64,000 nt of DNA. Origin: Pseudomonas mohnii. Its GTDB lineage: Bacteria; Pseudomonadota; Gammaproteobacteria; Pseudomonadales; Pseudomonadaceae. The translations under genes were made by a program, and so were the position numbers. The stretch is from the NCBI RefSeq assembly GCF_900105115.1, contig NZ_FNRV01000001.1, forward strand, positions 1 to 64,000. Direction: 5' to 3'. The notes under the pieces are model-generated. The model had not been told where the DNA came from. It did no database searches and saw only the letters and a list, made by a program, of their open reading frames with translations. Positions 1 to 8,515 of the stretch are shown here, piece after piece (within the stretch, counting starts at the first letter, position 1; each line of letters starts with the position of its first letter).

Positions 1-630
1 CTGGGGCTGCTGAGTAAACTGGCCGGAATCGGCATGGGCTTTCTCATTTTCATCTTTGCGCTGATCATCGCCGGCATCTTCATGGCCTACGGCGAAGCCG
101 GCAGCCGTAGCGCGGTCCAGATCGCCTCGCGCATCAGCGGCCCGGACCGGGGCCCGAGTATCGCGGCGCTGTGCACCGCAACGATCCGTGCCGTGGCGCT
201 CGGGGTGGTCGGCATCGCCTTCATCCAGATGTTGCTGGTGGGCCTGGGGTTTGTCTTCAAGGGCGTGCCCGCTGCCGGGTTGCTGGCATTGGGTGTGTTG
301 TTACTGGGCATCATGCAGCTGCCGGCGACACTGATCACCATCCCGGTCATCGTTTATGTGTTCGCCACTGAAGGCCCCAATACCGGCACCATCGTATTCG
401 CCATTTATGTGTTCGTTGCGGGGCTGGTGGACAACGTACTCAAACCCTTGATGCTGGGGCGCGGTGTGGACGTGCCGATGCCGGTGATACTGATTGGTGC
501 CTTGGGCGGCATGGTCACCAGCGGCATCCTCGGCTTGTTCATCGGCCCGGTGGTGCTTGCGGTCGGCTATCAGTTGTTCTGGCAGTGGGTGGAAGATCGG
601 CCCCAGGATGAAAATCAGCCATTACTCTGA
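1..630 (+). CDS. AI-2E family transporter (UPF0118/PerM-like), 5' end outside window
   Basis: The reading frame is open from the first base, so only the C-terminal 209 residues are present and the start lies upstream of the window. The protein is very hydrophobic with about five membrane segments. Near the end it has a segment of the type D-N-x-L-K-P followed by a glycine-rich IGALGG stretch and GLFIGPV, which is the hallmark of the AI-2E/PerM permease family. Family members are inner-membrane proteins of about 350 residues; some export small molecules or act as Na+/H+ antiporters, so the substrate cannot be assigned. The gene is followed after 23 bp by an MscS-type channel on the same strand, probably co-transcribed. 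Confidence 0.85.
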   Translation: MGLLSKLAGIGMGFLIFIFALIIAGIFMAYGEAGSRSAVQIASRISGPDRGPSIAALCTATIRAVALGVVGIAFIQMLLVGLGFVFKGVPAAGLLALGVLLLGIMQLPATLITIPVIVYVFATEGPNTGTIVFAIYVFVAGLVDNVLKPLMLGRGVDVPMPVILIGALGGMVTSGILGLFIGPVVLAVGYQLFWQWVEDRPQDENQPLL

Positions 631-653
631 ACCTGTGCGGGAAGGAACTCAGC

Positions 654-2264
654 ATGCGCATCAGGGGACTCACCGTCGTCATCGCCATTTTCTGTTTATT
701 GAGCCCGGTGCATCTGTGGGCCGAGGACGCACCCAAGGCCCCGGACGCGTCCGCCGAACTCAAAGTGGCCAACCGCAGTGTCATGGTGTTCCGTGCCACG
801 GTACTCGGAGAACCGCCGCAATCGCGGGTCAAGCGTGCTGGCGCAGTGATCCGCGAAGCGCTGGATGAAGCCGACGATCTCAACGTCCGCATCGATCCGA
901 TCCAGAACAGTTACCTGGTGCTGTTGGGCAACCGGCGCGCGTTCATTGTCTCACCCAAAGACGTCGACAGCCTGGGCACTGCGTCAGTTCTGGAGACCGC
1001 CGAGCAAGCGGCGCAGAACCTGCGTCAGGTAGTCGCTGAAACCCAGGAAGCACGCAGCCTGCGGCTGATTCTCAGGGCGTTGATCGCCGTCACGCTGGCC
1101 ACCACCCTTTATTTCGCGCTGCTGTGGGGCATGGTTTACCTGCGGCTCAAATTGTTGAAAAAACTCCCGGAGTTGATGCATCGGCACACCAAGGCGTTGA
1201 GCGTGGGGCGCGTGCAGCTCATCGATGCCAATTTCCTCTACCCGCTGGTCAGCCGTGTGCTGTGGTTTCTGCGCTGGTTGGTGGTGTTGCTGTTGACCTA
1301 CGAGTGGCTGGGATTTGTCCTGTCGCGTTTTCCCTACACCCGGCCGTGGGGCGAAAGCCTCAATAACTACCTGCTGGAGGTCGCGACCTACCTGTTCCAA
1401 AGCATTATCAGCGCGATTCCCGGGCTGGGCGTGGCCCTGATGATTTTCTTCATCGCCCGGGGCGTCAGCGCATTCAGCAAGCGAGTGTTGCGGCGCATGG
1501 CCGGCCCCGGCATCTTGAATTGGCTGAATGAGGAAACCCTGCAGCCGACCACCCGGCTGATGTCCCTGGCGATCTGGTTGTTTGCGTTGGCCATGGCCTA
1601 TCCGTACTTGCCGGGGGCGGGCACCGATGCATTCAAGGGTTTGTCGGTGCTGCTCGGCCTGATGATTTCCCTGGGCGCCACCAGTGTGGTTGGCCAGGCG
1701 GCGTCGGGGCTGATTCTGACCTACACACGCACCCTGCGACCGGGGGAGTTCGTGCGCATCGGCGAATACGAAGGCACGGTGACCGAACTGGGCATGTTCA
1801 CCACGCGCATCCGGACCGGCCTGGGTGAGGTGCTGACCTTGCCCAACTCGATGATCACCAACTCGGTGACCAAGAACTATTCGCGGATCGTGCAGGGCGC
1901 CGGTTATGTGGTCGATACAGTGGTGACCATCGGCTACGACACGCCGTGGCGGCAGGTCGAAGCCATGCTGCTGGAGGCCGCCAGACGCACCGCCGGGATT
2001 CTCGCAGTGCCGACGCCCCAAGTGTTTCAGACCGCTTTGTCGGATTTCTACCCGGAGTATCGCCTCGTGGCCCAGGCTATCCCCAGCCAGCCGCGCCCGC
2101 GTGCCGAATTGCTCAGCATGCTGCACGCCAATATCCAGGATGTGTTCAACGAGTACGGCGTGCAAATCATGTCGCCGCACTACCTTGGCGACCCGCGACA
2201 AGAGAAGTGGGTGCCGAGGGAGAAATGGTATTCGGCCCCTGCCCAGGAACCGAAGGAACGTTGA
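654..2264 (+). CDS. MscS family mechanosensitive ion channel
   Basis: 536 residues. An N-terminal signal peptide (about residues 1-23, ending near HLWA-E) is followed by a periplasmic region, then four to five membrane helices between about residues 140 and 350. The pore-lining helix and beta domain show the MscS pattern: a glycine/alanine-rich helix with SLGATSVVGQAASG, then RPGEFVRIGEYEGTV and LPNSMI, followed by a C-terminal alpha/beta domain. Family members open under membrane tension and release osmolytes. The protein is larger than E. coli MscS (286 aa) and closer to periplasmic-domain variants of the YnaI/YbdG size class. It lies 23 bp downstream of the AI-2E permease gene. Function as a channel is inferred from family only. 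Confidence 0.88.
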   Translation: MRIRGLTVVIAIFCLLSPVHLWAEDAPKAPDASAELKVANRSVMVFRATVLGEPPQSRVKRAGAVIREALDEADDLNVRIDPIQNSYLVLLGNRRAFIVSPKDVDSLGTASVLETAEQAAQNLRQVVAETQEARSLRLILRALIAVTLATTLYFALLWGMVYLRLKLLKKLPELMHRHTKALSVGRVQLIDANFLYPLVSRVLWFLRWLVVLLLTYEWLGFVLSRFPYTRPWGESLNNYLLEVATYLFQSIISAIPGLGVALMIFFIARGVSAFSKRVLRRMAGPGILNWLNEETLQPTTRLMSLAIWLFALAMAYPYLPGAGTDAFKGLSVLLGLMISLGATSVVGQAASGLILTYTRTLRPGEFVRIGEYEGTVTELGMFTTRIRTGLGEVLTLPNSMITNSVTKNYSRIVQGAGYVVDTVVTIGYDTPWRQVEAMLLEAARRTAGILAVPTPQVFQTALSDFYPEYRLVAQAIPSQPRPRAELLSMLHANIQDVFNEYGVQIMSPHYLGDPRQEKWVPREKWYSAPAQEPKER

Positions 2265-2337
2265 TCGCGCCGTATCACCTGGCAGCGCGCTGCCGGAAGC
2301 GACCCTGTCCAGGTCACTTCCGGCGTACCGCGAAGGT

Positions 2338-3603
2338 TTACCCTTGAGGTACCGCCACGCCCGCGCAAGCGGGTGATTTTTTCTGCACGGTTCGGTACAG
2401 CAGGGTGGACACCATGAAGCCAACAATGGCCAACACGCTCATCAGGCTGAAGACATAGTTGTAGCCCTGCTGACCAGGGAAATGATCAAGCAGGGTGCCG
2501 TAGATCACATAAGCGAACATGCCTGGCGCATAACCGATCAGACAACCGATGCCGAAGGCCGAGCCCGTGATGTGCTGAGGGATGCCGACTTCACCCATGG
2601 GCGCCCAGAACACGCCGCGCATGGAAAACACAATCAGTGCGAAAGACAGCGTGGCAGCCATGCCCGCGTAGATGAAGCTCGGGCTTTTCGGGATCAGCAG
2701 GATCACGCCCATCAGCGGCAACAAGGCCAGGAATGCCCATTTCAAGTAACGACTGGTGCTCTTGAACTGCTTGTCCGCGATGAAGCCACCGGCAGGTCCG
2801 CCAAGGATCTTGAGGAAGTACTGATTCATGATGCCGTAGGCGCCCACCAGTGCCACCGGCAGTCCATACATCTCCTTGAGGTAGGGAATGAAATAGGTCA
2901 GCCCGCAGTAGACGATATAGACCATGAACACGTTGAGGCTGACCAGCCAGATGCCCGGTACCTTGACCGCTTCAAGCAGGTTCGACCAACCGTTCTTCGC
3001 CTTGGCGGCTGCCTGTGGGGTGCCGCCCTTGAGCAGGAACCAGGTCAGGGTTCCGGCAATCATGTCGATGACCGAATAGAAGAGGATGGCCGACTTCAGG
3101 CCGGCCTCACCGGAGCCCATCGCGACAAACACGCCCAGCGCGGAGAAGGCGACCACGGTATCAATCACGCCACGCCCGCCTTCCAGAAGGCCGAATAGCC
3201 GTCCCTGTTCGTTGTCGTCGCCAAGGTTGCGGATCGCCTTGAGCAGCGATGGCCAGAAGATGCAATCGGCGCAGACCGCCAGCAGACAGAACACGATCAG
3301 CAGGTTGCTGAACGGAGGAAAGGTGGCCAGGTACAGACCAAGGCTGCCGGTGCCCAGCAGCCCCAGGGGAATCAACTTGCGTGTGTCGAATCGGTCGGCA
3401 AGCATGCCGCCCACGACAAACAGCGCCGTGGCAATGATGGCATTGGCGCTCAACAACAAGCCGATTTCAGTGTGGCTCAAGCCCATGAACTCTTGCATGG
3501 GCACATAGAAGGCATCCTTGAGGCTGGCCAGCTTGTAGATGGTGCCGCCACCGAGGATGAGAATCAGGAATCTGAGCCATTTGGCCTTGTCACGAGTTGT
3601 CAT
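2338..3603 (-). CDS. MFS transporter
   Basis: 421 residues with about 12 predicted membrane helices. The loop between helices 2 and 3 reads G-G-M-L-A-D-R-F-D-T-R-K, the usual MFS signature. Its general look (AFYVPMQEF start, LLSANAI) resembles sugar-phosphate or organic-anion carriers, but I cannot assign a substrate. It lies directly downstream of a TIM-barrel sugar isomerase-like gene on the same strand (gap about 39 bp), which suggests uptake of the compound that enzyme handles. The start is ATG at 3603 with a GGAGA-type ribosome site just upstream. The gene converges with the mscS-type gene. Confidence 0.85.
   Translation of the reverse strand: MTTRDKAKWLRFLILILGGGTIYKLASLKDAFYVPMQEFMGLSHTEIGLLLSANAIIATALFVVGGMLADRFDTRKLIPLGLLGTGSLGLYLATFPPFSNLLIVFCLLAVCADCIFWPSLLKAIRNLGDDNEQGRLFGLLEGGRGVIDTVVAFSALGVFVAMGSGEAGLKSAILFYSVIDMIAGTLTWFLLKGGTPQAAAKAKNGWSNLLEAVKVPGIWLVSLNVFMVYIVYCGLTYFIPYLKEMYGLPVALVGAYGIMNQYFLKILGGPAGGFIADKQFKSTSRYLKWAFLALLPLMGVILLIPKSPSFIYAGMAATLSFALIVFSMRGVFWAPMGEVGIPQHITGSAFGIGCLIGYAPGMFAYVIYGTLLDHFPGQQGYNYVFSLMSVLAIVGFMVSTLLYRTVQKKSPACAGVAVPQG
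2360..2382 (+). terminator. Possible terminator for the mscS-type transcript
   Basis: CCCGC and GCGGG arms around a GCAA loop are followed by a run of six T on the plus strand. The hairpin lies inside the 3' end of the convergent MFS gene, about 95 bp past the mscS-type stop codon. The stem is short, so this is tentative. Confidence 0.35.
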
Positions 3604-3642
3604 TTTTGTTCTCCAGGCGAAATCAGGGACGCAGTGTCAGGT

Positions 3643-4713
3643 TCAGGCTTGGGTGCCGTGGGCCAGGGTCAATTCGGCCAAGGTTCGAAACTCGGCCAGC
3701 AAACCCCGTACGTATGCGACCTGGTTGTTCGCCCAGCGGTGTTCGTCGGCCAGCATTCGCTCCAGCGAGTAGCCCGCCGGCAGCGCTGTTTCACTCATTT
3801 CCCGGTAGGCGATAAACGGATCGGCGGCTTCATTGGTCTGGCGGAACGCCGGCGCCACGTAATGGTTTTCCTGCTCCAGGATGAACGCGATCACTTGTGG
3901 GGTTGAGTCGCCCAGCATCAGCAGTTCGAACAACATGCGGGCGTTGGGCAGATCGTCCTCGTCGCAGCCCTGCAGCACGCCGTAATGGCCGAAGCCGTTG
4001 TGCTCGGGCACGATGCGCACCCCCTTGAGATGGACCTGGCGGATGTGCGGCCCGAGGGTGCGCAGCGCCTGCAGGGGTTGTTCGCAGGCATTGATCATGT
4101 TGCCGAAGTCGAACAAGGCATGCAGGCGAGGGTGGTCGAGTCGGTTCAGCAGTTGCGCGATCTCGGCGCTCTTGAGTTCTTCGTGCTGCTCGAAATCAAA
4201 GAACAGGTCATGGGCGTCCGCCTGTTGCGCGAGGTAATGCAAGTCCGACTCGATCACGTCCATGACCCGGGACAGTGCCCCTTCATAACGTGAGTACACG
4301 CGGATGTTGCGGGTGCCCAGGGCCTTGGCGATGGCGATGACCTGATCGACGTCTTGTTTGCGCGTGCTGCTGATTTCCAGGTGTACATCGAGCGCCAGCG
4401 ACTTGGCCTTGTCAGCGAATGCCTGCAATTGCGCGGGCGTCATTTGGCTGAGGCTGTTTTCCTCGCCATCGAGCAGGTGCAGGCTGAGCCCCTGCAATTC
4501 GTGCCGATAGGCGAAGTCCAGCAGATCGGCGGGTTTGACCCGGCCGTGGGTGAGATTGGTCAGCAGGGGGTAGGCATGCGCAAACAGACGCAGTCGGGCC
4601 AGTCGATCGAGCAACTGGCGGGCCAGTGTCTCGGTCAGTGCGGGCGGGGTTGCGGCCTCGTCAACCTTGTGGCTGAGCAAGGCATTGAATCGCTCTTGGA
4701 TCTTATTGTTCAT
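3643..4713 (-). CDS. Sugar phosphate isomerase/epimerase family protein (xylose isomerase-like TIM barrel)
   Basis: 356 residues from the preferred ATG at 4713. An ATG at 4722 is in frame, but AGGA abuts it directly, while the second ATG has a normal spacing. The AP-endonuclease-2/xylose isomerase-like barrel is suggested by HELQGLSLHL, LDVHLEISST, NIRVYSRYEG, LFFDFEQHEEL, LHALFDFGNMI and IRQVHLKGV, which place Glu, Asp and His residues at strand ends typical of the metal site. Members isomerise or epimerise sugars, inosose or related compounds; the actual substrate is unknown. The gene probably forms an operon with the MFS carrier downstream, and a MocR regulator lies about 110 bp upstream on the same strand. 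Confidence 0.75.
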   Translation of the reverse strand: MNNKIQERFNALLSHKVDEAATPPALTETLARQLLDRLARLRLFAHAYPLLTNLTHGRVKPADLLDFAYRHELQGLSLHLLDGEENSLSQMTPAQLQAFADKAKSLALDVHLEISSTRKQDVDQVIAIAKALGTRNIRVYSRYEGALSRVMDVIESDLHYLAQQADAHDLFFDFEQHEELKSAEIAQLLNRLDHPRLHALFDFGNMINACEQPLQALRTLGPHIRQVHLKGVRIVPEHNGFGHYGVLQGCDEDDLPNARMLFELLMLGDSTPQVIAFILEQENHYVAPAFRQTNEAADPFIAYREMSETALPAGYSLERMLADEHRWANNQVAYVRGLLAEFRTLAELTLAHGTQA

Positions 4714-4825
4714 TCGAGTCATTCCTGGTTCAGACGCCGGGTCTACCGGCGCCGTCTTTATCGCGCCAGTCAGGAACTCTCGATAGATCCATTATCCGTT
4801 AATTGATAAGACCACTTGCCGCGCT

Positions 4826-6334
4826 TCAAGGGGCCTGTTGCAGGCAGCCCATTTTGCTCAAGGCCTGAAACAGCGCTTCGACGCGCGCTTGCGCCTGGTC
4901 CTCGGGGGTTCCGGCAAAGCCGATCAACAGGGCAGGGGGTAACACATGCTCAAGGCAGTAGTCGCTCAGGGCATAGGTATGAATGTTGTGCCGGGCCAGT
5001 TCCTTGGCGATCTCATCGTCATTCAGTTGGGGTGGCAGCCAGGCGATCAGATGCATGCCGGCTTCCACCGGCGTGATCCGGAAAAATCCGCCCAATTGCC
5101 GCTGCAATTGCTCGACCAGTGCCTGTTGCCGAGCCTGGTACAGCGCGCGCATGCGGCGAATATGTCCGATGAAGTGGCCTTCGCCCATGAAGTCAGCTGT
5201 CACCGCCTGCAGCAGGGTGGGCGGGCTGCGATCCATGACCGCGCGCAAGGTGCAGAAGGGTTCGACCAGGGCCTGCGGCAGGATCACGTAGCCCAGGCGC
5301 AGCGATGGGAAGAGCACCTTGCTGAAGGTGCCGACATAGATGACCCGGGCCCACTGATCCATGGCATAGAGCGCAGGCAACGGGCGGCCGCTGTAGCGAA
5401 ACTCACTGTCGCAGTCGTCTTCGATGATCCAGCTTTGATGGGCCGCGGCCCAGTCGATGAGTTCCTGGCGTCGCCCATAACTCATGGTGACCCCCAGCGG
5501 GTGTTGGCGCGACGGTGTGGTGAATACCAGGCGGGCATCAGGACAGCGGGCCAAGCCTTGCTGGACATCGATGCCCTGTTCATCGACAGGCAAGGGGACC
5601 AGCAAGCCACCCTGGGCCTGCAGTGCAATGCGCGCCGCGATATGCCCCGGATCTTCCATCCACACACTGTCCTGCGGGTTGAGCAGCAGCATGCCCAACA
5701 GGTTGAAGGCTTGCTGGGCGCCGGAAACGATCACCACCTGCTCGGCAGTGCAATCAATGCCACGGGCATCAAACACGTAGTCGGCAATCGCCTTGCGCAG
5801 GTCCGTTAAACCCTGCAGCTCGCCATAGCCAAGCATTGCCTTGGTGGGCTTATGCAGATGGCGGTTCATCAAACGTTTCCAGACCGCTTGTGGGAACGCG
5901 TCGTAGGCACTGTGGCTCGGCAGGAAGGAGGTCGGGGTCCCGGCGGCCCAGCCGGCATAGGACACCCCCTGGAAATGACGGCTGCGCATGGACAGCATCG
6001 AGCGGCTCAGATCGGACAGGCGCGGCGGTTGGGGTGGCGGCTGATCATCGGTCAGGCCTCGGTCTTCCCACTCATTGCCGACATAGGTGCCGGCGCCGGT
6101 CCGCGACGCCAGAAAGCCTTCGGCAATCAGTTGATCGAATGCATTGAGGATGGTGATCCGCGACAGGTCCAGCTCTTTGCTCAAGGTGCGGGTCGATGGC
6201 AGGCGCACGCCCCCTTGCAGTCGCCCGCTGAGAATCTGTTTGCGAATCTGCAAATACAGTTGGCGGTACAGGGGCATGGCGCTGGCACGGTCCAGCTCAA
6301 TGCCCGACAGCAGCAAACCGGCGGGGGATTTCAT
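4826..6334 (-). CDS. MocR/PdxR-type GntR transcriptional regulator with aminotransferase-like domain
   Basis: 502 residues from ATG at 6334; an in-frame GTG at 6385 would add 17 residues but the family normally begins just before the wHTH. Residues about 15-80 form a GntR winged helix (PLYRQLYLQIRKQILSG, then LPSTRTLSKELDLSRITI and GAGTYV). The rest is a fold-type I aminotransferase domain with a likely PLP lysine in TFSKVLFPSLRLGY (about residue 338) and the D-D-C-D-S-E-F-R-Y-S-G-R-P motif. Such proteins are PLP-sensing regulators, often of amine or amino-acid genes. It could control the isomerase/MFS pair downstream or the divergent quinone oxidoreductase operon; the second has its own AraC-type operator. 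Confidence 0.9.
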   Translation of the reverse strand: MKSPAGLLLSGIELDRASAMPLYRQLYLQIRKQILSGRLQGGVRLPSTRTLSKELDLSRITILNAFDQLIAEGFLASRTGAGTYVGNEWEDRGLTDDQPPPQPPRLSDLSRSMLSMRSRHFQGVSYAGWAAGTPTSFLPSHSAYDAFPQAVWKRLMNRHLHKPTKAMLGYGELQGLTDLRKAIADYVFDARGIDCTAEQVVIVSGAQQAFNLLGMLLLNPQDSVWMEDPGHIAARIALQAQGGLLVPLPVDEQGIDVQQGLARCPDARLVFTTPSRQHPLGVTMSYGRRQELIDWAAAHQSWIIEDDCDSEFRYSGRPLPALYAMDQWARVIYVGTFSKVLFPSLRLGYVILPQALVEPFCTLRAVMDRSPPTLLQAVTADFMGEGHFIGHIRRMRALYQARQQALVEQLQRQLGGFFRITPVEAGMHLIAWLPPQLNDDEIAKELARHNIHTYALSDYCLEHVLPPALLIGFAGTPEDQAQARVEALFQALSKMGCLQQAP

Positions 6335-6465
6335 GGGGCGCTCGTCTGGATGGGGTGTGATTTGACCTGAATCAGCGTCAGGCACTCGCGGCGCGCAAGG
6401 TTATCGAGCGGCAGTCGATAAGTCACCCGCAGCGGGCATCGTAAACGTTGGCACAACAGGCTGGT

Positions 6466-6503
6466 TGTCATGAAATGAAAAGCCGTTGTCGTCTGATGAG
6501 AAG
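6466..6503 (+). promoter_or_regulatory. Tandem direct-repeat operator before the oxidoreductase operon (AraC-type, predicted)
   Basis: Two 17-bp units, TGTCATGAAATGAAAAG (6466-6482) and TGTCGTCTGATGAGAAG (6487-6503), repeat with a 21-bp period, i.e. two helical turns. A very similar pair lies at 14317-14354 upstream of the second operon. A possible -10, TACAGT, begins at 6524, 21 bp after the second unit, and the counterpart TAATGT lies at the same offset at the other site. This geometry is typical of class II activation by AraC/XylS proteins. The AraC-type gene at 13134-14186 is the natural candidate activator. Confidence 0.65.
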
Positions 6504-6584
6504 CGATGACTGAGCCGCAGACCTACAGTCCAATCAGCGCAATTCGACGCACTCGCCAAAACGCAGATTGGAGAATAAGAAAAA

Positions 6585-7565
6585 ATGGCCAAAGCCGTTC
6601 GCTTTTACGAAACCGGTGGTCCCGAGGTGCTTCGTTACGAAGAGGTCGAAGTGGGGGACCCGGGCCCGGGCCAGGTTCGTCTTCGTCACGTGGCGGTCGG
6701 CCTGAACTATGCCGACACTTACTTTCGCAACGGCACTTACCCGATCCCGCTGCCGAACGGTATGGGGGTCGAAGCGTCCGGCGTGGTCCAGGCCGTTGGC
6801 GAAGGGGTGACCAATGTCCAAGTGGGTGATCGCGTCACCTACACCGGGTTTCTCAATACGCTGGGGGCCTACAGCACCGAGCGTCTGATCCCGGCGGCAC
6901 CGCTGATCAAACTCCCGGAAACCATCAGTTTCGAGACCGCCGCGGCCATGACCATGCGCGGCCTGACGTCGTCGTACCTGATGCGCCGCATCTACGATTT
7001 CAAGGTCGGCGACAGCATTCTGCTGCACGCTGCCGCCGGTGGGGTCGGCCTGATCGTTTCACAGTGGGCCAAGCTGCTGGGCCTGACCGTGATCGGCACC
7101 GTATCCACCGAGGTCAAGGGCGAAATCGCCCGGGCCCATGGCTGCGACCATGTCATCAATTACAGCCATGAAGATGTCGCCCAGCGCGTTCGCGAACTGA
7201 CGGACGGTGTCGGCGTCAACGTGGTATTCGACAGCGTCGGCAAGAACACTTTCATGGGTTCGCTGGATTCGCTCAAGCGCCGCGGCCTGATGGTCTGCGT
7301 CGGTACGGCTTCCGGCCCGATCCCGGCGTTCGACCCGGTGATGCTGGCGATGAAAGGCTCGCTGTTCCTGACTCGCCCGGCGCTGGCCGATTACATCGCC
7401 GACCCTGCGGAAAAAGCGGCCCTGGCCGGTGAATTGTTCGACCACGTCGGCAATGGCCGGATCAAGATCGAGATCAACCAGCACTACGCCTTGCAGGATG
7501 CCGTACAGGCCCACCGGGACCTGGAATCGCGCAAGACCACTGGCTCGTCGATTTTCGTCATTTAA
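6585..7565 (+). CDS. NADPH:quinone oxidoreductase (zinc-independent MDR family, QOR type)
   Basis: 326 residues, the usual QOR length. The N-terminal GroES-like domain (GGPEVLRYEEV, GLNYADTYFRNGTYP, GVEASGVV) lacks zinc ligands. The Rossmann domain carries the NADPH motif AAAGGVG at about residues 148-154 and ends with KTTGSSIFVI, typical of the family. It reduces quinones or conjugated enones/carbonyls with NADPH in the cytoplasm. It is the first gene of the operon, 82 bp after the tandem repeat operator, with AGAATAAG-type spacing before ATG. The next gene follows after 14 bp. In a catabolic context it may reduce an alpha,beta-unsaturated intermediate; that is inference. Confidence 0.9.
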   Translation: MAKAVRFYETGGPEVLRYEEVEVGDPGPGQVRLRHVAVGLNYADTYFRNGTYPIPLPNGMGVEASGVVQAVGEGVTNVQVGDRVTYTGFLNTLGAYSTERLIPAAPLIKLPETISFETAAAMTMRGLTSSYLMRRIYDFKVGDSILLHAAAGGVGLIVSQWAKLLGLTVIGTVSTEVKGEIARAHGCDHVINYSHEDVAQRVRELTDGVGVNVVFDSVGKNTFMGSLDSLKRRGLMVCVGTASGPIPAFDPVMLAMKGSLFLTRPALADYIADPAEKAALAGELFDHVGNGRIKIEINQHYALQDAVQAHRDLESRKTTGSSIFVI

Positions 7566-7579
7566 GGGAGTCCGCTGCC

Positions 7580-8428
7580 ATGAAAGTCGAACAATTGACC
7601 TGCAACATCGGTGCGGAACTGATCGGCGTCAATCTTGCCGACGCGATCCATGACGAGGGGCTTTTTGCCGAGATTCGGGCCCAGTTGCTCACCCATCGAG
7701 TGGTGTTCCTGCGCGACCAGAACATCAGTCGCGCCGAGCACGTGGCGTTCGCCCGGCGCTTTGGCGAGCTGGAAGATCACCCGGTGGCCGGCAGTGATCC
7801 GGATCACCCCGGCCTGGTGCAGATCTACAAAAAGCCGGACCAGCCGATGGACCGCTACGAAAACGCCTGGCACACCGACGCCACCTGGCGCGAAGCGCCG
7901 CCCATGGGTTGCGTGCTGCGCTGCGTGGAGTGCCCGCCGGTCGGCGGTGACACCATGTGGGCGAACATGGTCGAGGCCTACGCCAACCTGCCCGATGACG
8001 TGAAGGTGAAGATTGCCGACCTGCGCGCCCGCCACAGCATCGAAGCGAGCTTCGGCGCGGCCATGCCGATCGAAAAACGCCTGGCGCTGAAGGCCCTGTA
8101 TCCGGACGCCGAGCACCCGGTGGTGCGCACCCACCCGGAAACCGGGGAGAAGGTGCTGTTCGTCAACGCCTTCACCACCCATTTCAGCAACTACCACACC
8201 CCCGAGCGGGTGCGTTTCGGCCAGGACGCTAACCCTGGCGCGAGCGAGCTGCTGCGCTACCTGATCAGCCAGGCGTACATCCCCGAGTATCAAGTGCGCT
8301 GGCGCTGGAAGCCCAACAGCGTTGCCATCTGGGACAACCGCAGTACCCAGCATTACGCCGTCATGGATTACCCGCCGTGCCATCGCAAGATGGAGCGCGC
8401 CGGGATCATCGGCGACAAGACTTACTGA
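7580..8428 (+). CDS. TauD/TfdA family Fe(II)/2-oxoglutarate dioxygenase
   Basis: 282 residues, the normal TauD size. It has the N-terminal NIGAELIGVNL segment and VVFLRDQNIS, the metal-binding H-T-D in WHTDATW at about residues 97-99, and the distal histidine in WDNRSTQHYAVMDY with the following arginine (RKMERAGIIGD) that binds 2-oxoglutarate. Family members hydroxylate carbon next to a sulfonate, aryloxy, sulfate or amine group, often causing release of sulfite or another leaving group. The substrate is unknown, but a YeiH-type putative sulfate/sulfite exporter in the same operon makes a sulfur-containing substrate worth testing. GGGAG precedes the ATG with good spacing. Confidence 0.88.
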   Translation: MKVEQLTCNIGAELIGVNLADAIHDEGLFAEIRAQLLTHRVVFLRDQNISRAEHVAFARRFGELEDHPVAGSDPDHPGLVQIYKKPDQPMDRYENAWHTDATWREAPPMGCVLRCVECPPVGGDTMWANMVEAYANLPDDVKVKIADLRARHSIEASFGAAMPIEKRLALKALYPDAEHPVVRTHPETGEKVLFVNAFTTHFSNYHTPERVRFGQDANPGASELLRYLISQAYIPEYQVRWRWKPNSVAIWDNRSTQHYAVMDYPPCHRKMERAGIIGDKTY

Positions 8429-8515
8429 TCGACCCCTTCTGCATACGCACTCGTAAACACGTCTGCCCGGCACGATCCCGGGTGGACGGGACAATCATAA
8501 AAACAGGAGTAAACC

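Noticed and set aside
984..2426. Long minus-strand frame opposite the mscS-type gene
   Set aside because: A shadow frame in GC-rich DNA: rich in His, Gln, Arg and Gly with no domain, while the plus strand encodes a well-conserved channel. The same applies to other long opposite-strand frames, e.g. 22273-23850, 17170-18666 and 28516-29856.
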